From Acrasis kona (taxonomy: Eukaryota > Heterolobosea > Eutetramitea > Acrasida > Acrasidae), in the NCBI GenBank assembly GCA_026419775.2, contig JAOPGA020001054.1, positions 62,001-126,000 on the forward strand: a stretch of 64,000 nt of DNA, read 5' to 3'. The translations under genes and the position numbers were made by a program. Below the pieces are notes generated by a model. That model was given only the letters and a program-made list of their open reading frames with translations, made no database searches and was not told where the DNA came from. This document shows, piece by piece, positions 1 through 10,600 of this stretch. Within the stretch, counting starts at the first letter, position 1; each line of letters opens with the position of its first letter.

Positions 1-722
1 AGTGCAGATACATTAGATGCAGATGCCGTTGCTAGTAAGAACAGATACATCATGCACAAACTAACAGCTCCGTCCTCTCCAGTATGTGTTATAGGTCTAA
101 TGTTAATTTCAGTGATTGGTACGGGGTTGAATAGAATTTGTGGGTCCACATTAGTGGTTAAGATCCCACCCTTGTAGTTTTTGGCCAGGCTATCAATTAT
201 CACAGTTGAGCTTGCATTCATGTATGCGTATAGTAGTCTGTTTATGACGTTGATTCCACCATAATGTCTACCTTGGTCAAATATATAGGAAAGGCTCTGC
301 GAATACGGTTTCTGTCCATCTAAACCTGCGTAGAAGTTCTTGGTAAAGTTCTCCGGTATTACTAATGCACCCCATGCACCTTCTGTTAAAATGTAATTGT
401 ACGGGTCGTCGATAGTATAATCGAATCGAATGCTTAGACCAGTTACGTTGGCTAAAATGTTCTGGAGTATGGAACCGACAATGGATTGATCATGATCCAC
501 CACCACAATGTCGATGTTTTGGGTAAATGATGTTGGGGACCATGTGGCTCCGAGTTGTAGTGCAATAATAAGTCCCATCAAAATCAAAATCAGTAATGTT
601 ATGATAAATGATATCACAACTCTCCTCAAAATGTCTTTTCTTACATCTTTATGAAACAAGTGAGGATAATCTGCTGTAAGAATGGCATGGTCATGCGACG
701 GTGCAGGGGCACTGTCTGACAT
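1..722 (-). CDS. DUF3533/SNG1-like multi-pass membrane protein (3' end beyond window)
   Basis: The frame is open from an ATG at 722 to the window edge, about 240 codons without a stop. The protein starts MSDSAPAPSHDHAILTADYP, then has a basic stretch (HKDVRKDILRRV) and a strong membrane segment near residues 35-60. An extracytoplasmic-looking domain follows, with IVVVDHDQS and a later ALVIPENFTKNF segment. A second hydrophobic stretch (LCMMYLFLLATASA) begins at the edge. A single N-terminal membrane helix, a VVDxDxS strand and a later membrane block are the pattern of the DUF3533/SNG1 and YhgE/Pip families, which are related to ABC-2 permeases. The exact substrate is unknown. A GTTGACT octamer lies about 30 bases upstream of the start. 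Family assignment is by pattern only. Confidence 0.7.
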   Translation of the reverse strand, partial: MSDSAPAPSHDHAILTADYPHLFHKDVRKDILRRVVISFIITLLILILMGLIIALQLGATWSPTSFTQNIDIVVVDHDQSIVGSILQNILANVTGLSIRFDYTIDDPYNYILTEGAWGALVIPENFTKNFYAGLDGQKPYSQSLSYIFDQGRHYGGINVINRLLYAYMNASSTVIIDSLAKNYKGGILTTNVDPQILFNPVPITEINIRPITHTGEDGAVSLCMMYLFLLATASASNVSA

Positions 723-1570
723 CAGAAATGTCGCGGTTTATAAATCTCCGAGTTGACTTTTTTGCAAAAAAGTGAACTGTACGTCCGCTACAATAACTTC
801 CTGCTCTTCGCTTTGCTGTGCTTGATCGAGTTGTTCAGTGTGATTTCTTGGCTGTCTTTTATACGCACAAACACAACACAAAATGCCTATCTTTAGGAGC
901 CCGCCTTCTCGTAATGGTTGTTTATGTCCCATGGCCACGAATAACGTAAGTTCCACCACATCTTTTTTCGAAGCGTACTATTAGTGTAACTAATGTTCTT
1001 TTCAACCCACTCACTGATCGAAATCCCGAACCATCCTTTCTACAATCTTTTGTATTATAATTGTATCAAATTACAACAGTTAGGGATCGATTGAAAGAAT
1101 AACTTAAGTTATTCATAAGTTATATTTATTAGCCCACGTGCTATGTCTGAAAGCAAAATTATCTTATATCAGATCACATCACTTATATTTAACTTAAAAT
1201 TAAGAATAGAAAGCAAAACGCACCTCAACATTTTTGTTGATCCATCACTTTTCTATAAATATTCGGAACAACATCAGAACAATTAATATTCTTATCTTTG
1301 CTGTATTATTCGAATGATGTTTCGCAACTAATGTATCAGGTGACGTAAATTCACCTATCATTCCGTCATTAGACACGTAATATTCCAGAAAAGAACAGAA
1401 ATAGTTCTATTTGGTAAACCTTAAATATGAACCTTCAAGTTCTGTGTTGCACCTACAATAATTAGAAAACCAAGACAGTCACCAGCAGAACGTGCTTGTG
1501 ACCCTAACTCGACCACATTGTAGACCTCACCGCCCATCCCGCGGCTCAACAAGCAGAAGACACCACACAA
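723..1570. other. Intergenic region between divergent genes
   Basis: About 850 bases separate the start of the minus-strand membrane protein from the start of the plus-strand unknown gene. The only open frame (738-959, minus) has no recognisable domain and would overlap the putative promoter of the downstream gene, so I do not call it. A CACGTG palindrome sits near 1136. The rest is AT-rich with no RNA gene or repeat that I can recognise. It probably holds two promoters and 5' leaders. Confidence 0.5.
752..758 (-). promoter_or_regulatory. TTGAC-core octamer upstream of the 722 start
   Basis: GTTGACT (AGTCAAC on the gene strand) lies about 30 bases upstream of the start codon. It belongs to a set of similar motifs near start codons in this window. 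The regulatory role is inferred from recurrence only. Confidence 0.35.
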
Positions 1571-2641
1571 ATGGACTTGTGGCACTACCCACAGAAAGTT
1601 AACGAAAATACGGGTGTTATGGAACTATGGGACTTTCCTAATGGACAGCCTCTCTACCAAACTAGCCTCGAGCAGGAAGTAGACCTCATCTCGAAAGACA
1701 TTTATTCCATCACTCAGGAACTGTCGGACGTTTACCAGACTAATGACGTTCAGAGAGCCCTAATACATTTGGCAACCAGCACAAATCCTGATACTGCCCT
1801 AGCGTACAACATTATCAAACAATTAATTGAAACCCACTTTGACAAGGACTTCCTCTACAAGGATGCTTCTGGGGCAGGCGAAGAGGAGGAAGAAGAACAA
1901 GAAGAGGTGGTGCAGCACAAAGTCACCAACTTATACAACGGCAACCAAATAGAAGTAGTAGATGAACTTGAATGCTCGTCCGACGAAGAAGACGAATACA
2001 ATTCAGAAGAAGTCATCACCACCAACATGCCATTCTACAGTAGTCCCTCCCAACCAGAAGTCATCATTCCCGCAGCCGCTCCTCTACTTTCGCGTCACTT
2101 CCAACCACAAGCACTCACTAACAGTCAAGATCCCGAATTCGCCTCAGAGAAGAGCAGTCCTTGTTCGTTAGATAGCGAGCAGTACATGGACAGGTTCGAC
2201 GAATACATGCTGCAAGATGATTTTTCATGCAAACCAAGAGTTCACTCTCGCAACAACAGCGGAGCAGAAAAGTACAACAATCCAAGTTCAAAGAGGAAAG
2301 CCACAAGGAGGCGGTTCTACGAAGAGGCTGGCAATCAGACCAAACAATGCAAGCCACAACCGACTCACATTAAGAAATTAGCAAGAGTAAAAAACAATCC
2401 CAACGCACGGCGGTTTAGGAACAAGAAGAGCTATCTCACTCGGCGTGAACAATGGGCGTTAGTCCCCGTCGGTTCGCCCACGAATCATTCTTCCAATTCC
2501 AACGGAGAGAGGACACCGAAGGGTTCTATATCTTTGGATTCTTCGAGTGTTGGTTGTCTGAGGAGGTCCAAACCTGAAGTCGACATGAACAGGAATGTTC
2601 CAACATTCATGTTTGGTGGTCCTATTCAATCGAAGCAGTAA
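1571..2641 (+). CDS. Unknown acidic, disordered protein (356 aa)
   Basis: A single uninterrupted frame starts at ATG 1571. The first 100 residues contain aromatic and acidic segments (DLWHYPQ, ELWDFPNGQ) and a helical stretch with regularly spaced hydrophobics (residues 35-95). Residues 100-115 are nearly pure Glu (GAGEEEEEEQEE). After that the chain is Ser/Asn/Lys-rich and looks disordered, with basic clusters (KRKATRRRF, RRFRNKKSYLTRREQ) that could act as nuclear localisation signals. The C-terminus is MFGGPIQSKQ. I recognise no family. A nuclear regulatory role is possible from the acidic and basic blocks but is inference only. The next gene converges from the other strand, with 229 bases between the stop codons. 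Confidence 0.75.
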   Translation: MDLWHYPQKVNENTGVMELWDFPNGQPLYQTSLEQEVDLISKDIYSITQELSDVYQTNDVQRALIHLATSTNPDTALAYNIIKQLIETHFDKDFLYKDASGAGEEEEEEQEEVVQHKVTNLYNGNQIEVVDELECSSDEEDEYNSEEVITTNMPFYSSPSQPEVIIPAAAPLLSRHFQPQALTNSQDPEFASEKSSPCSLDSEQYMDRFDEYMLQDDFSCKPRVHSRNNSGAEKYNNPSSKRKATRRRFYEEAGNQTKQCKPQPTHIKKLARVKNNPNARRFRNKKSYLTRREQWALVPVGSPTNHSSNSNGERTPKGSISLDSSSVGCLRRSKPEVDMNRNVPTFMFGGPIQSKQ

Positions 2642-2870
2642 TTAAAGAAACATTTGCTCAGAGAGAAGAAGATTTAAAAGTTGGAAACGGATACATCACA
2701 AATAGAGATCCAGAAGTGGTTTATAATAAAAAATATGTAATTTGATAAGATGTGTGTTCTTGAATGTTACAATATTTTGGCGCAATTCTTATATTAGGTG
2801 TCAAGTCAATGTCATCAGTATTCTCAACGATTAAATTAAGAATTGAAGAGAGAAATTTTATTGTTTATTT

Positions 2871-5429
2871 TCATCGTTTTGATTTGATGATACGCTTACG
2901 AAATTCTGGTCTCTGATTTTTATTCCACCTTAATATTTTCTTTTTAATCAATCCTTCCACGACAAGGTTAGATTGTTCACCTACTCGGCATGAGCAAGCA
3001 CCAAATGCAAATTCATGCAAACAATCAGTGTCTTTGACAACAATACTCGAGTTGATAGCTTCTGAAATTAAAATAAAAGATCTATGACAGTCATCGCACA
3101 TCGAAGTGTTTGATGAAATTCTAATCACTCTATCAATTATTTCATTTTTCATTATTCTTGTATTAGGCCTAACTAGATTATAAGCGAGTGCAATCTTCTC
3201 GCTGTGTCTCCACAAATGATCCACTATCTCCTCTCTTGATGCTCCACTTAAATTGTCTTGAATTCCTGTAACATCAGCAACATAATCAAATCTATCTTGT
3301 ATTGTATGCCTGGCATTTGTCAACGCATGTTCGATTGGTTTAACATGGTTTTTATCTGGTGATAAACGTACGATGTTGCCGTCAACTTCAGTTTGTGAGA
3401 CTGGAGGTAGATTATAAGAGTCAAGATTCTTTTGTTTATTAGCTACTGCTTGAGCCTTATCCCACATCTCTCTGTATGCATACAGCCTTCTGATATTCTC
3501 ATAATCCTGCATTGTGCAGTTGAAATTAGTTTGGATGATGTTAAAAATGCGTTCAGCGCTTTTGAGATTATTGTTTTTACGACAATGAACCAAAAGAGTA
3601 CTCCATAGCAGATGGCTAGGTAAGGGTATGCTTTTAATGAAAGTTACAGCTTCCCTTATTTTACCTTGCATACCATACATGTCCACGATACATTTATTAG
3701 TATTGTCTTCAGGAGGGATGCCATATTTCGGGATCATGGTGTTGTAAATATCCAAAGCTACTTCTTCGTCTTTTAGAAGCAAGAGTGCAGCAAACACTTC
3801 GTTATTAGGAGATACACCATTTTTTATCATATCATCATAGTATTGAAAAGATTTTTCATGAAAAAGGTTTTCTGAACAAATCTTGATAATAACAGACCAA
3901 TGAGATGCGGTCAAAGACTTTTTTGCGAGAAGGGAAAACGCCTCAAAGGCTTCACTCAACATACCACAACTGGCTTTAAATTTTATTATTGATAATGAAA
4001 TATCTATCGAATCTTTAAACTCTGTCTTTCTTTCAATGTATTCTACCACTCGCAGTCCATTGACCCTTGCCATAACTTGGGTGCAAATATCCAAGATGAT
4101 CAAACATGTTTCTTTATTTGGTTGGTTGATAACACCTCTGGACAATGAAAAGAACATATTAACTGCCTTTTGTGCCCTCCATGTGGCACCATAAAAATGA
4201 ATAATAGCATTCTTTATTGAAATATTAGGAGAAATGTCAGGAATTTTCTTAATCAATTTATCACCAACAAACAAAGCACAACAGTCTGCACAAGCATCAA
4301 TAGCACTAATATGCAGTACAGGTGCTGGTTTTTGAATTATAAAATTTTTGTAATGACGAAGTGCTTTTGTCAACTCACCAATACGGCCATACATTCTAAT
4401 AATTTCGGATTTCTCAGGTATGGTAAAATTCATGTTTAAACTATCTATGAAACCAATGACTTCATCTGCACAATCTTTATTAGAGTACCGAATTTCCCTC
4501 AACAGGTCACAAGTTATATTAGTACTGCCTTCTGGATACTTTCGTATAATAGTGAGCGCATGGTTCATATTACCCATCCTCGCATAAAACAACGCAGCAG
4601 AATTTTTTATTTTATTGTTCAACAATTCGTTTTCTTTTACATACTTTATGATTGCTTCTCCGTGCTTAAGTGAGCCAGCTTGACGACACGCATTTAGCAA
4701 TGTGACAATAATCTCTGTATCAGGAGTAAACGTGCTTTGTTTCGTCAAATCAAAAAACATCTTAAACATTTTCTCAATGGATTCGCCCTCCGCGAGCAGG
4801 CTCACTAATGCTTTATTAAATCCTTGTTCTTCGATGACAGGCTTGTTGTTAAGTGTAAGAAATTTGACAACGGTGATGCCGGTGTTTATAAGGTGATATT
4901 TGGCGCACAAGTAGAGAATGTCACAGTAGGTTTCGGAACTAGTGTTGGTGGCCTCTTTTAACTCTTTAACAGCCTGTTCTACATTACCCTCTTTGATTAA
5001 GCTCTCAAATCTGTACTTGATTAGGTTATTGTTCTCGTACAGACTTTTACGTTGGATGTCTTCGTAAACAACTCTAAAAGTGTCCAAGTAATTATTCTTC
5101 AAACATGTTTTAAGGATCAATTCACACAACCTTTCATTCCCGGTTCTAACTATTAAATCTACAGCTTTAGTTTGACCCTCGGGATTATGATTCAGGAATG
5201 TGAAAAACGATCCAGCGACGAACTCTTCATTTTTGGGTCGCGAGAACAATGGCAAATCCGTAAACTTCTTGTATATTGAAAAAAAATCAGTTTTTTCCAA
5301 GCTACGCATTCGATTTTTTTTATCATAATTAGTCTCGTAAATATTTGTAGCATATCGACGCGACAAGGGATCACATATCCGTACATTCAAATTTCTTGTA
5401 CGTAAAAGGTGCTTGAGTTTGGTTAACAT
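2871..5429 (-). CDS. PLS-E-DYW pentatricopeptide repeat protein, candidate C-to-U RNA editing factor
   Basis: The gene encodes 852 aa from the ATG at 5429; the frame runs on to a GTG at 5441 that I do not use. The N-terminus (MLTKLKHLLRTRNLNVRICDPLSRR) is basic and lacks acids, as in mitochondrial presequences. Residues about 90-620 are tandem helical PPR-like repeats. An E1/E2-like region follows (LLWSTLLVHCRKNNNLKSAE, then YENIRRLYAYREMWDKA), with a PG-box-like LPPVSQTEVDG. The DYW deaminase comes last: HSEKIA at about 742 (zinc His and catalytic Glu), CDDCH at about 778 and HEFAFGACSC ending near 814. In place of the terminal DYW there is RVG and a basic 35-residue tail. The HxE-to-CxxC spacing is about 8 residues longer than in typical plant proteins. 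Known DYW proteins deaminate specific cytidines in organelle RNA. All metal and catalytic residues are present, so activity is plausible. Confidence 0.9.
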   Translation of the reverse strand: MLTKLKHLLRTRNLNVRICDPLSRRYATNIYETNYDKKNRMRSLEKTDFFSIYKKFTDLPLFSRPKNEEFVAGSFFTFLNHNPEGQTKAVDLIVRTGNERLCELILKTCLKNNYLDTFRVVYEDIQRKSLYENNNLIKYRFESLIKEGNVEQAVKELKEATNTSSETYCDILYLCAKYHLINTGITVVKFLTLNNKPVIEEQGFNKALVSLLAEGESIEKMFKMFFDLTKQSTFTPDTEIIVTLLNACRQAGSLKHGEAIIKYVKENELLNNKIKNSAALFYARMGNMNHALTIIRKYPEGSTNITCDLLREIRYSNKDCADEVIGFIDSLNMNFTIPEKSEIIRMYGRIGELTKALRHYKNFIIQKPAPVLHISAIDACADCCALFVGDKLIKKIPDISPNISIKNAIIHFYGATWRAQKAVNMFFSLSRGVINQPNKETCLIILDICTQVMARVNGLRVVEYIERKTEFKDSIDISLSIIKFKASCGMLSEAFEAFSLLAKKSLTASHWSVIIKICSENLFHEKSFQYYDDMIKNGVSPNNEVFAALLLLKDEEVALDIYNTMIPKYGIPPEDNTNKCIVDMYGMQGKIREAVTFIKSIPLPSHLLWSTLLVHCRKNNNLKSAERIFNIIQTNFNCTMQDYENIRRLYAYREMWDKAQAVANKQKNLDSYNLPPVSQTEVDGNIVRLSPDKNHVKPIEHALTNARHTIQDRFDYVADVTGIQDNLSGASREEIVDHLWRHSEKIALAYNLVRPNTRIMKNEIIDRVIRISSNTSMCDDCHRSFILISEAINSSIVVKDTDCLHEFAFGACSCRVGEQSNLVVEGLIKKKILRWNKNQRPEFRKRIIKSKR

Positions 5430-5497
5430 GTCAAATTCCACATACTAGATTACAACCAGATATTAATATCCAGGTTAGTTGGCTAAAAAGTCGTTAA

Positions 5498-6145
5498 ATG
5501 AATTTAAAAATGATAGAAAACAACTACGGTGATTGGTACCTCTCTTACGCTTTTCATGTAATATCAAAGGTTAAGCAGATGTAAGAAATCTATAATCCTC
5601 TTTCTAATTAAACAAGTAGTTCGAACAAAAGGAAATTTGAATACATTCCCCTTAAAAACAAAGAAACAAATAGTCTCCCAACAGATATAATTAAATCACA
5701 CGATAAAACAACTAATCAAAGAGAAGACTCGTCTAGCTTTACACAATCTTTGAAGGAGGTAATTACGTCATTGAGGACCGAGATAAAACAATTAAAAAGA
5801 AAATTACGAACTACAACAAACAGATTAGAGGCAGAAAAACTGTATAATAGAGATTCTTGTCAATTAGATGAGTGGATGGGACAAGAGTTTGAAGCTGAGC
5901 AGAACCTAAAAGACGAGTTGATATCAAGTTTGAGGTCAAATTTGAAAGAAAAAGAAATTGAGATTGATGAATTAAATGCAATAATAAGAAACCTTGAGAG
6001 TTCGTTGTTGAAGTCATCGAATTTGAAAGAGAACAATGAAGAGGTACAAGAGCCGGTATCCACAAGACCAAGACATCCATTCAAATTATTGAATGGAAGG
6101 GTTGGGGCGAAGAAACCATCGAGGTTGATGCTAAAAATCTCCTAA
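5498..6145 (+). CDS. Small coiled-coil protein, two exons
   Basis: Exon 1 is 5498-5580 and exon 2 runs from 5617 (or 5620) to 6145. The intron has a GTAAGA donor and an ACAAG or TAG acceptor 36-39 bases on. The downstream open frame has no ATG of its own, and splicing to the ATG at 5498 restores frame. The protein is about 200 aa, starting MNLKMIENNYGDWYLSYAFH. From about residue 75 it has heptad-like stretches (LKEVITSLRTEIKQLKRKLR and ELNAIIRNLESSLL) typical of a coiled coil, and it ends in a basic tail (RPRHPFKLLNGRVGAKKPSR). I recognise no family. It is divergent from the DYW PPR gene, with only 68 bases between start codons, so the two probably share a promoter region. Confidence 0.55.
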
Positions 6146-6388
6146 CATATCAACATTGCATTTTTATCCATCCATTTTTGGAAGTAGTACTACCGGGTAA
6201 CTACAGCAAGTCAGACAGCAAGAATGTGCTAGCACTGAGGAAATGTTGTAACATGAAATAAAACCATAGTTTACAAGCAAACCATGAGTGGTGGGAACGT
6301 AAAGTAAGGATATACCATCGAATTTTTATGACATTCTAGAAAAACATTCGCGACCAGATCTTTCGTTGATAAAATTGCATCTTCACTT

Positions 6389-7141
6389 ATGATTGACCCA
6401 TCAACCATATACCGAGAACTGCCCCATCTCGATGCTGATTCTATTCAAACTGGAAGTCCAAAGGATTTGTCTCCGAACCTGGACTTGTCCGGATACATAG
6501 ACCATACACTTTTAAAACCCAATGCCACCGTTAGCTCTGTCAAGAAGATCTGCGAAGAGGCGAACCAATACAAGTTTGCCACAGTTTGCGTGAATTCATG
6601 CAACACCACATTAGTCAAACAGTTTCTGAACCAATCAATTGGCGTGGCCGTTGTAGTGGGATTTCCCCTCGGTCAAGCTCACACAAACGTAAAAATGGAG
6701 GAAGCAAAGACGGCAGTTCAAGAAGGTGCCACCGAGTTGGACATGGTACTCAATTACGCACGGCTTTTAGATAAAGATTATAAATATGTGTACGACGATG
6801 TATCATCTGTTGTGGGTGTCATTGGAGATGTAATACTGAAGGTAATCATAGAAACGTCACAACTTCAGGACGAAGACATAATTGCCGCTTGCATTATATG
6901 TGTATTAGCAGGAGCACATTATGTAAAAACGAGTACTGGTTTCGTTGGAGATGGTGCACAACAAGACACATTTGCACTCATGAAGGCGGTTGTTGGCGAC
7001 AAAGTAAAGCTTAAATCAAGCGGAGGTATAAGGGATAGAGAAACTGCCCTAAAGTTTATATCCATTGGTGCGGATCGCATCGGTACAAGTAGCGGTGTTG
7101 GCATTGTAAAAAATAATCAATCTGTACAAGAAGGTTATTAG
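6389..7141 (+). CDS. deoC: Deoxyribose-phosphate aldolase
   Basis: Encodes 250 aa in one frame from ATG 6389. The class I aldolase signature is clear: YIDHTLLKPNAT near the start, a TELDMVLNYARLL segment, the Schiff-base lysine in HYVKTSTGF, and the second active-site lysine in KLKSSGGIRD followed by GADRIGTSSG. The enzyme reversibly cleaves 2-deoxyribose-5-phosphate to glyceraldehyde-3-phosphate and acetaldehyde in deoxynucleoside catabolism. Compared with the roughly 220-260 aa family norm the protein is full length, with about 30 extra N-terminal residues that do not resemble a targeting signal, so it is probably cytosolic. AATAAA lies about 20 bases after the stop. Confidence 0.95.
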   Translation: MIDPSTIYRELPHLDADSIQTGSPKDLSPNLDLSGYIDHTLLKPNATVSSVKKICEEANQYKFATVCVNSCNTTLVKQFLNQSIGVAVVVGFPLGQAHTNVKMEEAKTAVQEGATELDMVLNYARLLDKDYKYVYDDVSSVVGVIGDVILKVIIETSQLQDEDIIAACIICVLAGAHYVKTSTGFVGDGAQQDTFALMKAVVGDKVKLKSSGGIRDRETALKFISIGADRIGTSSGVGIVKNNQSVQEGY

Positions 7142-7680
7142 AAATTATCAGCAATAAACCTTTTATTACCAAAGTAAATGCGCCTTTCCATGATAGAGAA
7201 AAGACTTTATTGTGTTCCAGTGTGTTACCCATGGTGTTTTACTTATTCTAATGGATGTAGACAGTTAAATGTCTAGAGAACATTGTAACGATGATTACAG
7301 CGACGGTGAAAGTCATGTGCGAAGCAGATGATCCTGATGATTCCCTCGTTTGAGTTCTTAATGTTAGGGTATTATTAGGTATGATATTTTTGAAGAGTCC
7401 AAATCCGAATCATTCGGTTTTTATTTAATATCGACAATTACCGATCGTAAATATCTGACCTGATATTCCTCAGGTTGGACTTTTTGGGATTGTTGCAACA
7501 TCAGATAGCGGGATAGGAATCTATATATAATATAAATTTGTTCCCATAAAGCTTACATTATATATTTGCATGTATTTTATACATAAATGATCGTAGCGGG
7601 AGCTCCAATTTGCCTGATGTTAAAGAATTCACAATAAGGTTATTGTTTAACAGTTGTTTTACCGTGAGAAACAAATCTAG
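7142..7680. other. Intergenic spacer, no gene seen
   Basis: About 540 AT-rich bases between deoC and the NHL/EGF gene. I see a poly(A)-type AATAAA near 7152 for deoC and AT-rich runs (around 7520-7590) that could be the promoter of the next gene. No open frame, tRNA or repeat is apparent. Confidence 0.5.
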
Positions 7681-10600
7681 ATGTACCCATTGCGTGCGTT
7701 GTTGGTGTTGCTCCTGCTACACTTTACGATAGGACAACAAGCTTCATTGGGAAACAAAACAAATTCAGTCATTATCAACACTGTTTCTTTCAAACCAGCG
7801 ACAACTGACACAAATCTGGATGTTGATGCTTTGTCGGTATATTTAAGTGAAATGCAAGGCTTTACCTTTGACCCTGACAACAATGTGGGATACATTTCTA
7901 CCAGCAGAAAAATCTCGAAGTTAAATTTCACAACCAACATTATTTCAAGATTTGCAGGAGATGGAACAACCTACAGTACGAATTCTGGAGATAACGCACG
8001 TGCAATCGATTCAAAAGTTCCCGCCGCGAATAGAGTATGCATCGACAGCAAGAAAAAACTAATGTACATCCCAACGTCTCAAAGTATTCGTGTCATAGAC
8101 ATGGTCAGCGGCAACATTAGTACTTTGGCCTTATCTACCAGTGTTCCATTTACGAATAACCAAGACATGGCCGTGGATGCGAACAACAACAGATTATACG
8201 TCACCAGCGGTTATCGAATCTATAACGTTAGCTCTGACCTGAAGACATATACTATTTTAGCAGGAGACGGTACTCAGGGATATCGTGATGGAGATGGGAA
8301 GCAGGCCAGGCTTGGTGTCCTCGCCACATTGCACAATACCGGGAGTAACTTGTTTTTTACGGATTCATCCCAAAAACTCTACAGGACAGTAAACACAGTA
8401 ACAGGAAATGTTTCTACCTACGCAGGGACATACAATAATGGAATGAAACTCACCGGAAACAGACTTACTGAAGTTTTTGGCGGTGTTTCATCAATCGTAA
8501 AGGATCCAATAAGAAACAAATATTATGTTACCGATTCAGCAAGTGCATCCCCATCTCATATTAAAACCATCGATGCTGTTACCGGAGCAATTACCTATAA
8601 TATAGGCGTCACCAATTTGGATATGTTATACAACGGAGACAACGGACCAGTTTCCAAAGCACGATTTAGTAAAATCAGTCATATTCAATATCATAATGAT
8701 ATATTGTACGTAACAGATACAAATAATTATAGAATAAGAACGGTCAACTTGACATCAGGAATTGTGAACACAATTGCTGGTTCTACATCTGCTTTATATG
8801 AGGGCGACGAAGGTCCCTACACTCGAGCACAGTTTAGTTCTACCACGGCTTATGAATATGATAGCATCAGAAATATTTTATACATGGTCAGTAGTTTGAA
8901 ATATAGTGCCATAAGAAAAGTTGATTTTAATACAAACAAAACTTCCACGATCTTGCATCACACTTATTTATACAATGGACCTAGTACTATATTGAACTTC
9001 AATAGCACCACTCAAAGCATGTCAATGAAGTTAGATCCACCCAAAAACATTTTGTACTTTTCGGATGACTCTGCCGTTTACTCACTCGATATTGCATCAT
9101 CAGTTATAACAAAGATCTTTGGTAATGTTAATGGTGTGACTGATTTTGGTCAACTTGCCAACGTTACAAAAATATCCAGTCCCCAAATAATAGAAATTGA
9201 TTCTTACAACCAAAAGTTATATGTTTATGCTTTAAATACGTTCCAAATAATACAAGTAGATTTAAAAACAAACATACAGACATTGTTTGCTGGTAATGGT
9301 ACTGAAGATAAAAATGGAAATACAAACAACGACGGACTAGCCATCAACGCGCCGTTGGGACAATTATCAAAGATGGCGATAGATAGTTCAAGAAACGTGT
9401 GTTATATTTCAGAGCAAATACAAAGCACAACTGTTATATTGAGAGTCATAGACCTTACTACTGGTGTTATTTCTGCATTCGCTGGAGCTAAAAGCGGTAG
9501 CAAGAAAGATGGATACCCCGCACTTCAAGTAAAATTTGCCTCAATTAATGCCCTCGTTGTTGATTCGGTTAGAGATCTTTTATATGTTGCTAATGGATAC
9601 GGTGCATCTGTAATTAATTTGAAAACAAATTACACTTTTATTGCTGTTGGCGCGGGTAATTCTTATTCTTCTTATAGTGGGGATGGAGGTCCATCTGCTA
9701 AAGCAGGAACAGGAATGATAAAGGCTCTTACTGTTAATGAGAACAATGGAGATGTTTATGTTACTGATGGAAATTATTATACTATGAGAAGGATTACAGG
9801 AACTAATAACGCTACCTATGATAGTGACCCTATCACTTCAACGCCCACCCCCACTTCTACCGGTACTCCTACTCCTACCCCGACTCCTACCGATACTCCA
9901 ACTTTAACGGATACTCCGACACCCACTTCAACTCAAACAACTACACCAACTTCCACAACGGCGAGCACACCTACCACCACTGATACTGATACTCCCACAC
10001 CCACGCCCACTTCAGTCACCACCACATCACCGACGCCTACTTCTACAATCACATCCACGCCCTCTTCAACTCCTATAAATACTTCCAGTCAAACGCCCAC
10101 TCCTACATCAACTCCAACAACTACATCCACACCTACTCTTGCTCCTACATCTACAGATACTCCTACACCAACCACCACCACTACACCGACGCCTACTTCT
10201 ACAATCACATCCACGCTCTCTTCAACTCCTACAAATACTCCCAGTCAAACACCCACCCCTACATCATCTCCAACAACTACATCCACACCTACTAGTACCC
10301 CGACCGCTACTCCAACTCCCACCCTAACTCCAACACCTACTCCGACTCCCACCCCTACGCCAACTCCAACACCTACACCGACCCCTACTCCAACTCCCAC
10401 CCTAACTCCAACTCCCACCCCTACTCCAACTCCCACCACTACGCCAACTTCAACTCCCACCCCTACTCCAACTCCCACCCTAACTCCAACTCCCACCCCT
10501 ACACCTACACCAGCTTCAGTAGTTTGTTATGGTATTGAGTCAACTAATACTGCTACTGTATGTTCTGGAAATGGAGTGTGTGTTTCCAAAGATCGATGCA

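Noticed and set aside
738-959. 73-codon minus-strand frame upstream of the membrane-protein gene
   Set aside because: No domain and non-ATG first codon; the TTGAC motif and likely promoter of the next gene lie inside it. Looks like chance.
10245-10496. Minus-strand frame of GVGVGV repeats
   Set aside because: Antisense shadow of the Pro/Thr-encoding microsatellite.
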